Shown one piece after another: positions 26,742-35,192 of a DNA stretch of 64,000 nucleotides. The DNA comes from JASHPR01 sp963815375 (GTDB taxonomy: Bacteria > Actinomycetota > Actinomycetes > Streptosporangiales > Streptosporangiaceae). The translations under genes were made by a program, and so were the position numbers. The notes beneath the pieces were generated by a model. That model was not told the DNA's origin, ran no database searches, and saw nothing but the letters and a program-made list of their open reading frames with translations. The DNA lies in assembly GCA_963815375.1 (NCBI GenBank), contig CAWFGX010000004.1:124001-188000 (forward strand), read 5' to 3'. Position 1 is the first letter of the stretch. The number at the start of each line of letters is the position of its first letter.

Positions 26742-26858
26742 GTGAGGTTAGCCATAGCCGCTGCCATTGGTGCTGTCGCCATGGCCGCCGTCGCCAGCTG
26801 CTCCGGCGGGTCACGCGCGGCCGCCGCATCCGAAGGCCCTGTCAGCTGGAAGCTGTGA
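26742..26858 (+). CDS. 38-residue putative micro-lipoprotein
   Basis: The frame beginning GTG at 26742 encodes MRLAIAAAIGAVAMAAVASC followed by SGGSRAAAASEGPVSWKL and a TGA. It has a basic start, a hydrophobic core and the lipobox VASC at residues 17-20, i.e. a complete type-II signal peptide with an 18-residue mature tail. It may be a genuine tiny lipoprotein or the remnant of a larger one truncated by a stop. No clear Shine-Dalgarno is seen. The gap between uvrA and the next gene (214 nt) holds nothing else recognisable. Confidence 0.4.
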   Translation: MRLAIAAAIGAVAMAAVASCSGGSRAAAASEGPVSWKL

Positions 26859-26916
26859 CCGTTGCCGGGCTGCCCTGACCAGCGGTGGCCTAGCCCGGGG
26901 GAGCTACCCTGCCTGG

Positions 26917-27528
26917 ATGGAGATCATGACCGGCAGTGGCCCGGCCGTGGCCGAGCTTGACCAGCCGGAGGGACCGGCCTTCCTGCTGGTGCTGACGCAC
27001 GGAGCGGGCGGGGGAGTGGACAGCCCGGATCTGCTGGCGGCACGGCGGGCAGCGCTGGACCTCGGCGGAGCAGTCGCCCGCGTTCTGCAGCCGTATCGGG
27101 TGCGGGGGGCCCGCGCGCCCGGGTCACCGGGCCGCCAGGACGCGGCCTGGCTGGAGGTGATAGGCGGGCTGCGGTCCTCGTTCGGCACGGTCCCGCTGGT
27201 CCAGGGCGGCCGCAGCAACGGCGCGCGGGTCGCCTGCCGTACCGCCCAGCCAGCTGGCGCTCGCGCAGTAGTGGCGCTGGCCTTCCCGCTGCATCCCCCG
27301 GGCCGTCCCGAGCAGTCACGGGCGGCGGAACTTCGCCAGGCAGGAACCGAGGTGCTCGTGGTCAACGGAGACCGGGATCCCTTTGGCGTGCCGGGTCAGA
27401 ACGACGCCGCGCGGGTGGTAGTGCTGCCGGGCGAGACGCACGCGCTGTCCAGAAACCCTGCCGCGGTCAAAGACGCCGTCAGGTCCTGGCTAAGCGCAGT
27501 GCTCGGAATCGTGGTCGGGGGCGGCTAG
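26917..27528 (+). CDS. alpha/beta hydrolase of the Tex30/KANL3 type
   Basis: 203-residue small hydrolase. The strand-loop LLVLTHGAGGGVDSPDLLA, the nucleophile elbow QGGRSNGARVACR (Ser-Asn instead of the usual Ser-x-Gly-Gly; consensus GxSxGG/A), the acid loop VVNGDRDPFG and the final histidine LPGETHAL are laid out as in the TEX30/KANL3-like dienelactone hydrolase superfamily. These are intracellular esterases of unknown substrate. The ATG at 26917 is preceded by a CGGGGGAGC at about 14 nt; ATG 26926 is an alternative. Confidence 0.78.
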   Translation: MEIMTGSGPAVAELDQPEGPAFLLVLTHGAGGGVDSPDLLAARRAALDLGGAVARVLQPYRVRGARAPGSPGRQDAAWLEVIGGLRSSFGTVPLVQGGRSNGARVACRTAQPAGARAVVALAFPLHPPGRPEQSRAAELRQAGTEVLVVNGDRDPFGVPGQNDAARVVVLPGETHALSRNPAAVKDAVRSWLSAVLGIVVGGG

Positions 27529-27538
27529 GTTCGCCGGT

Positions 27539-27790
27539 TCAGGCAGCCGGGGTTTGAGCGCTATCCCCGGACGGTGCCTCCCGCCTAGTTCTCACGGGCT
27601 GGACGATGAGGTCGGTCGGGCGGTGCGGTGCTATGGGCTCGCCGTCGGGAAGCAGCTCCCCGGTGTCCTCGAACACGACGATGCCGTTGCAGAGCAGGCT
27701 CCAGCCCTGCTCGGGGTGGCTGATGAGCGTGCGGGCCGCCTCGCGGTCCGGGCCACTCGCATCCGGACACGGTGGCGTATGCGGGCACAT
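27539..27790 (-). CDS. DUF5999 family protein
   Basis: 83 residues: MCPHTPPCPDASGPDREAAR, then HPEQGWSLLCNGIVVFEDTG and ELLPDGEPIAPHRP. This is the highly conserved actinobacterial DUF5999 pattern, with three N-terminal cysteines/histidine (CPH...C) that could bind metal. Function unknown. It is transcribed opposite to the hydrolase and preceded by an unusually A/T-rich gap. Confidence 0.85.
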   Translation of the reverse strand: MCPHTPPCPDASGPDREAARTLISHPEQGWSLLCNGIVVFEDTGELLPDGEPIAPHRPTDLIVQPVRTRREAPSGDSAQTPAA

Positions 27791-28020
27791 TCGTGTGCCT
27801 CCAGGTCAGTCCTCGTTATGGTGTTGATCACACACTACTGTGCCAGCAGGAGTGCCCGACCGGCATGGCTCGTTGTAACTGTTTTCCGTGTCGCCCTTTG
27901 TAGCTTTCGTGGGGCATGCCGACACACGTTCCGGCCATGGATACTACCCATTGTTACCGGCTATACCACCCTGCGTAGCTACTCTGCTGCTGGGTGTTAC
28001 CGCACTGGCGGTCAGACGGG
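27791..28020. other. 230-nt gene-poor, relatively A/T-rich gap
   Basis: No convincing gene. The base composition is clearly lower in GC than the surroundings (for example GTTGATCACACACTACTG and TTGTAACTGTTTTCC), as expected for a promoter region serving the DUF5999 gene. A 75-codon plus-strand frame from 27888 runs into the opposite gene and has poor codon usage. Confidence 0.5.
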
Positions 28021-28443
28021 TTACGCCGGAACGTGCGGGACTACCTCACTGTCGGGCAGGTCGGTGCGCGGCCGTGGCGGTATCCCGGTCAGCCGGTGCG
28101 TCTCTCGCAGGGTGAGAAGCCGCTCAGCCTCGTCTGTCCAGGCGTGCACGGCAGGCTTGGCCTTGGCCTTCCGCCGGTAGATCCGGTCGTCGTAGCCACG
28201 CGGGCCGATCTCCGCCCGCTGGGCCGCGTACGCGGCCCGCATCGCGTCGGTCAGCGCCTCGTCGAAGTCCACGGCCAGCGGGTATACCTCGTCGGCCGGT
28301 GTCCTCGCTGCCTGCGCCGTCCGGAGTACCTGCTCGGCAGCGCGGGCCCGGTCCAGCAGCTCGTCGAACCCGGCGGCGAGGGCGACGTCCGCCGCGTACT
28401 CAGCTTCGGCTGGGCCGCTGACCTGATTCCGGCGCATAATCAC
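28021..28443 (-). CDS. hypothetical protein, helical
   Basis: 140 residues, unrecognised. It begins MIMRRNQVSGPAEAEYAADV and is rich in Ala/Arg/Asp helices (ALAAGFDELLDRARAAEQVL, ALTDAMRAAYAAQRAEIG). It has a basic segment YDDRIYRRKAKAKP and no membrane segment or cysteine motif. The start could also be the second Met (MRRNQ). Third-position GC favours this strand over the overlapping plus-strand frame. It is followed in the opposite direction by the A/T-rich gap and preceded by two small membrane-protein genes of the same orientation. Confidence 0.55.
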   Translation of the reverse strand: MIMRRNQVSGPAEAEYAADVALAAGFDELLDRARAAEQVLRTAQAARTPADEVYPLAVDFDEALTDAMRAAYAAQRAEIGPRGYDDRIYRRKAKAKPAVHAWTDEAERLLTLRETHRLTGIPPRPRTDLPDSEVVPHVPA

Positions 28444-28477
28444 GCCGGTCAGCCTAGCGGACGGTCACTGGCGGCAG

Positions 28478-28678
28478 TTACCGGGCGAAGAAGTGCCAGC
28501 CGAGCCAGAGCCATCCCAGCAATATGAGCAGGCGGCCCGCCCGGGGGCGCATGGCATAGCCCAGGAACTGGCCGAGGGTCGGAATCGAGGAGTTCTTCCG
28601 CCTGCCGAGGTACTCGAGCACGAACAGGGCGGCGACCACAGCGCCGAACCCGATGACCGTAATCACGCGGTAGATCAT
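28478..28678 (-). CDS. DUF6186 family small membrane protein
   Basis: 66 residues with two hydrophobic segments (VITVIGFGAVVAALFVLEYL and LLILLGWLWLGWHFFAR) joined by a basic loop GRRKNSSIPTLGQFL and AMRPRAGR. The ending GWLWLGWHFFAR is the DUF6186 hallmark. Function unknown. It lies 7 nt downstream of another membrane-protein gene, so the two form a small operon. Confidence 0.8.
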   Translation of the reverse strand: MIYRVITVIGFGAVVAALFVLEYLGRRKNSSIPTLGQFLGYAMRPRAGRLLILLGWLWLGWHFFAR

Positions 28679-28685
28679 CTGGTCA

Positions 28686-29129
28686 TCACCGCCGCACCAG
28701 GCCCCACCCGGTAAGCAGCCACATCAGGATTGCGGCCGTCTTCAGCGGATGGACGCCGAGAGCCGGGGTCACCAGGTTGCTCAGCGGCGGGTGCCAGGTG
28801 TCGGTGAAGTCCCGGAACGCGGACGCCTCCCACTCAAACAGCGCGGCGATCGCGATCACCCAGTAGAAGGAGCCGGTGAGGTCGAGCCGTTCCGGTGGCG
28901 GAATCCGCTGCGGCGGCCGCCCGTAGGCGATCACGCCGACGACCGCTCCGGGTACGAGCACGATCAGCAGCGCGCTTCTCGTGAACGGCGCGGTGCCTGC
29001 CGCGATCCACGAATAGGCGACCAGGACAGCACCGATGACGGCCTTGCCGGCCAGGCGGCCATTGGCGGTCGGCAGGCGCAGCCGACCGGGAGGACGCTCC
29101 GGCACACGCGGGATGTCGCCCGTAGCCAT
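28686..29129 (-). CDS. hypothetical four-helix membrane protein
   Basis: 147 residues. After a cytosolic Pro/Arg-rich N-terminus there are about four hydrophobic stretches: AVIGAVLVAYSWIAAGT, ALLIVLVPGAVVGVIAYG, FYWVIAIAALFEWEASAF and TAAILMWLLTGWGLVRR. The conserved-looking loop WHPPLSNLVTPALGVHPLK is a common feature of uncharacterised actinobacterial proteins encoded next to DUF6186. No function can be given. The 165-nt gap to the ABC exporter operon holds no recognisable element. Confidence 0.7.
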   Translation of the reverse strand: MATGDIPRVPERPPGRLRLPTANGRLAGKAVIGAVLVAYSWIAAGTAPFTRSALLIVLVPGAVVGVIAYGRPPQRIPPPERLDLTGSFYWVIAIAALFEWEASAFRDFTDTWHPPLSNLVTPALGVHPLKTAAILMWLLTGWGLVRR

Positions 29130-29294
29130 CAGGTGGTCTCCCCGCTTCGCATAGCTATCTCATCCTCGCCACGATCGCGGTGTTTGCCGTGTTGGAGCAG
29201 GTACCGCCGCTGGCAGCCTACCGGGCGTGACGTGCGCTGGCTTGCTGGTCAGTGCGTGCCTGAGCCCGCGGGCCGGGCAACGCCGGGCGGGCGC

Positions 29295-31160
29295 TCAGGC
29301 CAGCGTCTCCCGCCAGCTCGCGTGCAGGGCGGAGTACTCGCCGCCGTCGGCGAGCAGCCGTTCCGGGGGGCCATCCTCCACGATTGTGCCGTCGCTGATC
29401 ACCAGCACCCGGTCCGCGATCTGCACAGTGGACAGCCGGTGCGCAATGATCAGGGCCGTCCGCCCAGCGAGAATGGTCCGCAGCGCGCGCTGCACCAGGC
29501 GCTCGCCGGGAATGTCGAGCAGCGAGGTCGCCTCGTCCAGGACCAGTACGGACGGCGCCGCCAGGAACGCCCGGGCGAAGGAGATCAGCTGCCGCTGGCC
29601 GGCGGACAGCCGCCCGCCGCGCTTGCCCACCTGCTCGTCGTAGCCAGCAGCCAGCTGCCTGACGAACCCGTCCGCGCCGATAGCCCGGGCCGCCGCCTCG
29701 ATGTCGGCCCGCGATGCCCCGGGCCTGCCCAGTTCGATGTTCTCGGCGACGGTGCCGCTGAACAGGAAATTCTCCTGAGTGATCAGCACAATCTCGCGGC
29801 GCAAAGTCGACTCCGACAGATCGCGCAGGTCAACGCCGTCCAGCAGCACCCGCCCGCGGCTCGGGTCGTAGAACCGGGCCATTAGCCGGGCGACGGTCGT
29901 CTTGCCAGCGCCAGTCGCGCCGACCAGTGCAGCCGTCTGCCCAGCCGGGATGGTCAGGTCCAGGCCCGGCAGCACCGGGGCATCCCTGTAGCCGAAATCG
30001 ACCGACTCGAACCGGACGGTCCTGCCGTTCCGGGCCGGGCCCGCAGTTGCCGGCGCGGGCAGCGCGACGGGGGAGTCCGGCTCAGCCACCGCCGGGGCCT
30101 CGTCGAGCACGCCGGAGATCTTCTCCAGGGCGGCCGCTGCCGACTGGAAGACGTTGTAGAACTGCGACAGGTCCTGCAGCGGGTCGAAGAACCGCTGCAG
30201 GTACAGCAGGAACGTGACGAGCACGCCTACCTTCATGTCGCCCTGGATCACCCGGAGGCCGCCGTACAGCAGCACGGCCCCGATCTCGAGGTTGGCGACC
30301 AGGGTGATGCCCGGCGAGAAGATGGCGATCAGGCGGGACGAGCGCAGGCTGGCCGCCGTGTAGTCAGCGTTGAACTCGCCAAAGATCTCCTCGTTGCGGT
30401 GCTCCCTGCGGAACGCCTGGACAGCGCGGATGCCGCCGAACGTCTCCACGAAATGCACGATGACCTGGGCGATCGTCTCCCTGGTCCGCCGGTAGGCGAG
30501 CGCGGACTCGCGCCGGAACCACAAGGTGAGCCAGACCAGCGGAACGAAGCCGGCCAGCACGACCAGCGCGAGCGGCCAGTCCAGGAGCAGCATCCCGCCG
30601 CCGACCAGCACCAGTGACAAGACCGCTGACACCAGCGAGTCAAGTCCTTCGTCGAACAGGTCGGAGATCGAGTCAATGTCTGAGACCTGCCGGGAGATAA
30701 CCCGGCCCGACGTGTAGTGCTCGTGGAAGGACACGGAAAGCCGGAGGAAATGAGCGAACAGCCTGCGCCGGAGCTCGCCCACTACGTCGGCCCCGAGCCG
30801 GCCGATCGCGCCGATGTAGGTCCGGGTCGTGACGGCCTGCACGAGGACCGCCACAGCGAACGCGGCGATGACGCTGGCCAGCGGCGCTGCGTCATGGGCG
30901 CGGGCCAGCTGCGGGATCCTGTCGATGCCGATCCCTACCAGCCAAGGCCCGGCTAGCGCCGCGAGGTTTGCGATCACGATCAGCAGCAGGATCAGGCTGG
31001 CCAGCGCCACGTGCGGGCGGAGCAGGTCGGCCAGCAGGCGCCGGCTTCGCCGCCGCAGCAGCGTCGCCAGCCCGGCCGGGATGTCGTCGACGTCTTCGGC
31101 GGCGATGCCGCGCCACGCCTGCGCGCCGGCGGTGGCCTGGGCTGTCGTCGTCTGGGTCAC
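29295..31160 (-). CDS. ABC exporter half-transporter, catalytically complete subunit
   Basis: 621-residue type-I ABC exporter: six membrane helices (about residues 50-345) fused to an ATPase domain. Motifs are Walker A LVGATGAGKTTVARL, Q-loop TQENFLFSG, signature RLSAGQRQLISFARA (Ser-Ala-Gly rather than Ser-Gly-Gly), Walker B VLVLDEATSLLD with the catalytic Glu, and H-loop IIAHRLSTV. The GTG start overlaps the stop of the upstream half-transporter by 4 nt, so the two are made as a heterodimer. Substrate unknown; multidrug, lipid or peptide export is typical. Confidence 0.92.
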   Translation of the reverse strand: MTQTTTAQATAGAQAWRGIAAEDVDDIPAGLATLLRRRSRRLLADLLRPHVALASLILLLIVIANLAALAGPWLVGIGIDRIPQLARAHDAAPLASVIAAFAVAVLVQAVTTRTYIGAIGRLGADVVGELRRRLFAHFLRLSVSFHEHYTSGRVISRQVSDIDSISDLFDEGLDSLVSAVLSLVLVGGGMLLLDWPLALVVLAGFVPLVWLTLWFRRESALAYRRTRETIAQVIVHFVETFGGIRAVQAFRREHRNEEIFGEFNADYTAASLRSSRLIAIFSPGITLVANLEIGAVLLYGGLRVIQGDMKVGVLVTFLLYLQRFFDPLQDLSQFYNVFQSAAAALEKISGVLDEAPAVAEPDSPVALPAPATAGPARNGRTVRFESVDFGYRDAPVLPGLDLTIPAGQTAALVGATGAGKTTVARLMARFYDPSRGRVLLDGVDLRDLSESTLRREIVLITQENFLFSGTVAENIELGRPGASRADIEAAARAIGADGFVRQLAAGYDEQVGKRGGRLSAGQRQLISFARAFLAAPSVLVLDEATSLLDIPGERLVQRALRTILAGRTALIIAHRLSTVQIADRVLVISDGTIVEDGPPERLLADGGEYSALHASWRETLA

Positions 31161-33106
31161 CGCAGGGCCTCCGTCAGGTCCTGGTCCGCCTCATCGGTGC
31201 CGCTCATCAGGTCGCGGTACCGGTGGTCAGTTGCGAGCAGGTCCTGGTGCGAGCCTGCGGCGGCGATCACGCCGTCGTCGAGCAGCACCACCCGGTCGGC
31301 CAGCGCGACCGTGGATGGCCGGTGCGCTACGACCAGCGCCGTCGACTTGGTGAGCACTCGGGTGAGCGCGGCAGTGACCTTCGCCTCTGTGTGCACGTCC
31401 AGCGCGGACAGCGGGTCATCGAGCAGCAGGACAGCCGGCCGCGCGAGGATGGCGCGCGCCAGCGCCACCCGCTGGCGCTGCCCGCCAGACAGTGCCATCC
31501 CCTGCTCGCCGATCCGGGTCTCCAGGCCCCAGGGCAGGTCCGCGACGAAGTCAGCCTGCGCCGCGGCGAGCGCCTCGAGGATCGCCCGCTCGTCGGCACC
31601 GGGGGCACCGTAGCTGACGTTCTCCCGGACGCTGGCCGAGAACAGGGTGGGATCCTCGAAGGCGCAGCCCACGGCGGTGCGCAGCACCTCCAGCGGCAGG
31701 TCCCTCACGTCGGTCCCGTCCAGCAGGATGGACCCTGCCGACACCTCCGCCAGCCGCGGCACCAGCTGAAGCAGGGTCGTCTTGCCAGCGCCGTTGGGGC
31801 CGACCAGGGCTACCGTCTCGCCCGGCTCAAGCTCCAGGCTCACGCCGCGCAGCACAGGGGTCCGTGCGCCCGGATACCGGAACCAGACGTTGTCGAAGCT
31901 GAGCTGTGTTGTCCTTGCGCTGTGCTGCCTTTGCGCCTCCGGGGCGCTTTGGGGCGCGCCCCTTTGGCGCGGGCGGCGCGGGTGGCGTGAGGGGAGGTCG
32001 GCGACGCCGGGGGTGGTGTCGAAGATCTCGTAGACCCGCTGGGCGGCTGTTGCGGCCTCCTGGCCCGCGGCCAGGATGTAGCCCATCGCCTCTATCGGCC
32101 AGACCAGCTGCAGGGCCAGCGCGATGAACGCGACCAGCCCGCCCAGGCTGAGCTCATTCCGGCTGACCGCGAGCGCGCCAAGCAGCAGGATCAGTCCGAT
32201 GACCGCGTTCGGCACCAGATCCAGGCCAGCCCAGAACGTGCCCCGGAGCCTCGCCTTCTGCACCTGGGTCGCGCGCACGAGCTCAACCTGGGCCGCGTGC
32301 CGTGCGGAGGCTTCGGCGCGGCGGCCGAGCGCCTTCAGCACCCGCATGCCCGTCGCAGCCTCTTCCACGTAGGTGGCCAGGTCACCCTGCTGGTCCTGGG
32401 CCCGGCGGGACAGCACCCGGTACCGCCGCTCGAACCGGGTGCAGATCGCGACAACAGGCAGGAACAGGCACCCCGTGATCAGCCCGAGCCACCAGTTCAG
32501 CCCGATCAGCAGAGCCACGACCGCGACGAACGTGACCACGTTGGTGATGAAGAAGATCACGCCGAAGCCCGCGAAGCGCCGGATCGCCGACAGGTCGGTC
32601 GTGGCGCGGGACAGCAGCTGGCCGGACTGCCACTCGTCGTGGAAGCCCGCATGCAAGCGCTGCAGGTGGGCGTAGAGGCTGTCGCGCATCGACCGCTCCA
32701 TGCCGGTGACGGCGCTCGCCTGGACCCAGCGGCGGAACAGGTTCAGCCCGGCCTCGGCCAGGCCGAAGCCCGCCGCGGCCAGCCCGAGGGGCAGCAGCGC
32801 GCCAGAGTCGCCGCGTGCGATCGGCCCGTCGATGATCGCCTTGACCAGGAGCGGGATCACGATCTCGGCCGCTGCCGCTGTTATGGCTGCGGCGAGCATC
32901 AGTGCGAGCCGGCTGTAGTAGGGGCGGAGGTACTCCCGGGTCCGCCACAGCGCTCTGGCCGGGGTCTGCTCCGCCGCCTCGGTCGGCGTCTGCTCCGCCG
33001 CCGCCAGTATCTCCGCGTCTGGGCCTGCGGCTGCCTGCCCGGCTGGATCCTTGCTCGTCAGCCGTTTCCGGGCATGCGGCAGCGAGCTGGGAGGGTCGGT
33101 GGGCAT
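31157..33106 (-). CDS. ABC exporter half-transporter with degenerate Walker B
   Basis: 649-residue partner of the downstream gene. Membrane domain about residues 60-360; ATPase motifs Walker A LVGPNGAGKTTLLQL, signature ALSGGQRQRVALARA, Walker B VLLLDDPLSALD and H-loop VVAHRPSTV. The catalytic Glu after Walker B is Asp (DD instead of DE), the substitution that creates the degenerate ATP site in heterodimeric exporters such as TM287/288. A basic linker rich in Arg/Pro/Gln (about residues 385-410) joins the domains. The start MPTDPPSSLPHARKR at 33106 lacks a good ribosome-binding site; an ATG at 33142 is the alternative. Confidence 0.9.
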   Translation of the reverse strand: MPTDPPSSLPHARKRLTSKDPAGQAAAGPDAEILAAAEQTPTEAAEQTPARALWRTREYLRPYYSRLALMLAAAITAAAAEIVIPLLVKAIIDGPIARGDSGALLPLGLAAAGFGLAEAGLNLFRRWVQASAVTGMERSMRDSLYAHLQRLHAGFHDEWQSGQLLSRATTDLSAIRRFAGFGVIFFITNVVTFVAVVALLIGLNWWLGLITGCLFLPVVAICTRFERRYRVLSRRAQDQQGDLATYVEEAATGMRVLKALGRRAEASARHAAQVELVRATQVQKARLRGTFWAGLDLVPNAVIGLILLLGALAVSRNELSLGGLVAFIALALQLVWPIEAMGYILAAGQEAATAAQRVYEIFDTTPGVADLPSRHPRRPRQRGAPQSAPEAQRQHSARTTQLSFDNVWFRYPGARTPVLRGVSLELEPGETVALVGPNGAGKTTLLQLVPRLAEVSAGSILLDGTDVRDLPLEVLRTAVGCAFEDPTLFSASVRENVSYGAPGADERAILEALAAAQADFVADLPWGLETRIGEQGMALSGGQRQRVALARAILARPAVLLLDDPLSALDVHTEAKVTAALTRVLTKSTALVVAHRPSTVALADRVVLLDDGVIAAAGSHQDLLATDHRYRDLMSGTDEADQDLTEALR

Positions 33107-33251
33107 TAGCCGCAGGCTAACCGCAGGCCTCCCGCGTGTCATCTGAATTTTGCTTCGATTGCGCGCACGCTGGCGGAGAGTGGGCAACTCTGGCACTCTG
33201 GCTAGACGCTGGGGCGCGCCGGTGCCAGATGCCGGCACGGGGAGGAAGTCG

Positions 33252-33284
33252 ATGTCGCTGCGCCATTCCGTGGTTCCCCGGTGA
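33252..33284 (+). CDS. 10-codon micro-ORF coupled to the next gene
   Basis: ATG at 33252, preceded by a strong GGGGAGGAAG Shine-Dalgarno, encodes MSLRHSVVPR and ends in TGA that overlaps the GTG start of the following gene (GTGA). The downstream GTG itself has no Shine-Dalgarno, so ribosomes probably enter through this micro-ORF and re-initiate. Alternatively it is chance; expression is unproven. Confidence 0.4.
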   Translation: MSLRHSVVPR

Positions 33285-33913
33285 TTGGCTGGTCTGAGGT
33301 TGCCGGGTTAGGCGCCTACCGCGACGGGGTGGCCGTCATCTGCGAGCTGGCGGCCCAGTTCAGCGAGGGGACCTGGGCCGCCGCGACGCCCTGCACCGAA
33401 TGGCGGGCCGGTGACCTGGCAGGTCACCTGCGGTGCGTCGCCGATGATTTCCACGAATATCTCGACGACGCCCCCGCTAGCAGGCTGGCCCGGCTGATGG
33501 CGACCGGCGCGCATCCGGACACGCTCACCCGGAAACTGGCCCGGCAGAATGCCGCCGAGCTGGCGGCGCTGCCCGAAGGCCCGGCCGCCGACCACATCGC
33601 GGCGTTCGCCGAGGCGGCGCGCTCGTACGCCCGCCAGCTCGGGCCCGCGTGGCAGCTGCCGCACCATCGTTACCGCGACGCGGTCATCACGGTCGGCTCG
33701 ATGGCTGGGGCGGTCTGCGCGGAGTGGCACCTTCACGCCTGGGATCTGGCCCGGGCGCTCGGCAAGGATTACCGGCCAGCGGCCCCGGAGATCGTGCTGG
33801 CCGGATGGCGGGCCGGGGTCCCGCAGCTCCCACCGGCGGAGGGCGGCTGGGAAGATGACCCATGGCTGGTCCTGCTCCACGTGTCGGGCCGGTCTCCCGA
33901 CTGGGCGCCGTGA
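33281..33913 (+). CDS. maleylpyruvate isomerase N-terminal-domain (DinB-like) protein
   Basis: 210 residues with the MDMPI-type helical bundle. The metal-binding histidine pattern appears as CTEWRAGDLAGHLRCVADDF near residue 38 and VCAEWHLHAWDLARALG near residue 146; a third motif WLVLLHVSGRSPDW is at the C-terminus. Family members are mycothiol-dependent enzymes or of unknown function. The GTG at 33281 overlaps the micro-ORF stop. The gene overlaps or abuts the following desulfurase-like gene (TGA at 33911-33913, possible GTG at 33910), so they are probably co-translated. Confidence 0.78.
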   Translation: MIGWSEVAGLGAYRDGVAVICELAAQFSEGTWAAATPCTEWRAGDLAGHLRCVADDFHEYLDDAPASRLARLMATGAHPDTLTRKLARQNAAELAALPEGPAADHIAAFAEAARSYARQLGPAWQLPHHRYRDAVITVGSMAGAVCAEWHLHAWDLARALGKDYRPAAPEIVLAGWRAGVPQLPPAEGGWEDDPWLVLLHVSGRSPDWAP

Positions 33914-33933
33914 CCCGGGATAGTGCGAAAAGA

Positions 33934-35163
33934 ATGACCTTTGACGTCGCGCGCGTGCGCGCCGCGTATCCAGCGCTTGCCGACGGCTATGCCTACCTGG
34001 ACGGAGCCGCTGGCACGCAGGTTCCTGACACGGTGATAGCGGCCGTCGCCGACTCCTACCGCGGCGGGCTGGGGAACACGGATGGGGTCTTCCCGGCCAG
34101 CCGCCGGTCCGACGAGATCACCGGCGAGTGCCGGCGCGCCGTCGCTGACCTCACCGGCGGCCAGCCCGAGGGAGTCGTCCTCGGCCCGAACATGACGACG
34201 CTGACCTACAGGATGGCCCGCACCCTGGCCGCGTTCTGGGGTCCCGGTGACGAGATCGTGGTCTCACGGCTGGACCACGACGCGAACATCCGGCCGTGGG
34301 TGCAGGCGGCCGCCACAGCCGGCGCCACGGTGCGCTGGGCGGACGTAGCGCTGCCCGAGGGTGACCTCGTGATTGAGCAGTTCGCGGAGCTGATCACCGA
34401 GCGGACCAGGCTGGTCGCTGTGACCGCGGCCAGCAACATCATCGGCACCCGCCCGGACGTGGCGGGCATCACCGCGCTCGCACGCGCCGCCGGGGCGCTC
34501 AGCTACGTCGACGGCGTGCACGCCACGCCGCACGGCCCGGTGGACGTGCGCGCCCTGGGTGCTGATTTCTATGCCACGAGCGCCTATAAATGGTCCGGGC
34601 CCCATGTGGGCGCCGTTGTCGCCGACCCGGGCCTGCTGGATTCCCTCGCCCCGGACAAGCTGGTGCCAGCGCCCGCGTCGGGACCCGGACGGTTCGAGCG
34701 CGGCACGCTGCCGTTCGCCGACCTGGCCGGGGTGACCGCTGCCGTCGAGCATCTGGCCTCGCTGGCATCGGTGGCATCCCCTGCGGCCGCGGCTGCTGGC
34801 GGGAGTACCCGGCGCGAGCGCATCGTGGCCTCGATGACAGCGGCCGAGGCCTACGAGCAGGACCTGTTCCGGGTGCTGCTGGACGGCCTCGCCGGCATGA
34901 GCCATGTGACCACGTACGGCAGGGCGGCGCGGCGCACCCCCACCGCTTATTTCACCGTGGCCGGCCTGGCGCCGCGCGAGGTCGCCGAGCACCTGGCCCG
35001 TTACACGGTCAACGTGTGGAGCGGCGACAACTACGCCTGGGAACTGGCTGGTGTGCTCGGCGTCCGTGACACAGACGGCGCGGTGCGCGCCGGTCCGGTG
35101 CATTACAACGACCGGTCCGATGTCGGCCGGCTGCTCGACGGCGTTGCTGAACTTGGTGGATAG
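33934..35163 (+). CDS. cysteine desulfurase-like aminotransferase class V protein
   Basis: 409-residue PLP enzyme of the SufS/CsdA-like subfamily. The N-terminus FDVARVRAAYPALADGYAYL leads to DGAAGTQVPDTV; the cofactor Asp is in YVDGVHATPHGPVDV and the Schiff-base Lys in YATSAYKWSGPHVG. Toward the C-terminus TPTAYFTVAGLAP and VWSGDNYAWELAG are typical of this group, in which the mobile-loop active-site Cys of true desulfurases is not evident, so the reaction is uncertain. The ATG at 33934 gives the family N-terminus; GTG 33910 overlapping the previous stop would add eight residues. Confidence 0.85.
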   Translation: MTFDVARVRAAYPALADGYAYLDGAAGTQVPDTVIAAVADSYRGGLGNTDGVFPASRRSDEITGECRRAVADLTGGQPEGVVLGPNMTTLTYRMARTLAAFWGPGDEIVVSRLDHDANIRPWVQAAATAGATVRWADVALPEGDLVIEQFAELITERTRLVAVTAASNIIGTRPDVAGITALARAAGALSYVDGVHATPHGPVDVRALGADFYATSAYKWSGPHVGAVVADPGLLDSLAPDKLVPAPASGPGRFERGTLPFADLAGVTAAVEHLASLASVASPAAAAAGGSTRRERIVASMTAAEAYEQDLFRVLLDGLAGMSHVTTYGRAARRTPTAYFTVAGLAPREVAEHLARYTVNVWSGDNYAWELAGVLGVRDTDGAVRAGPVHYNDRSDVGRLLDGVAELGG

Positions 35164-35192
35164 GGCCAGCCTGTGAACGGCGAGCAGATAAC

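Noticed and set aside
27888..28115. 75-codon plus-strand ORF in the A/T-rich gap
   Set aside because: Overlaps the opposite hypothetical gene, weak codon bias and no ribosome-binding site.
33107..33120. TTAGCC-GCA-GGCTAA as an iron box for the ABC exporter
   Set aside because: Half-sites are out of register with the DtxR/IdeR consensus; only a short chance palindrome.
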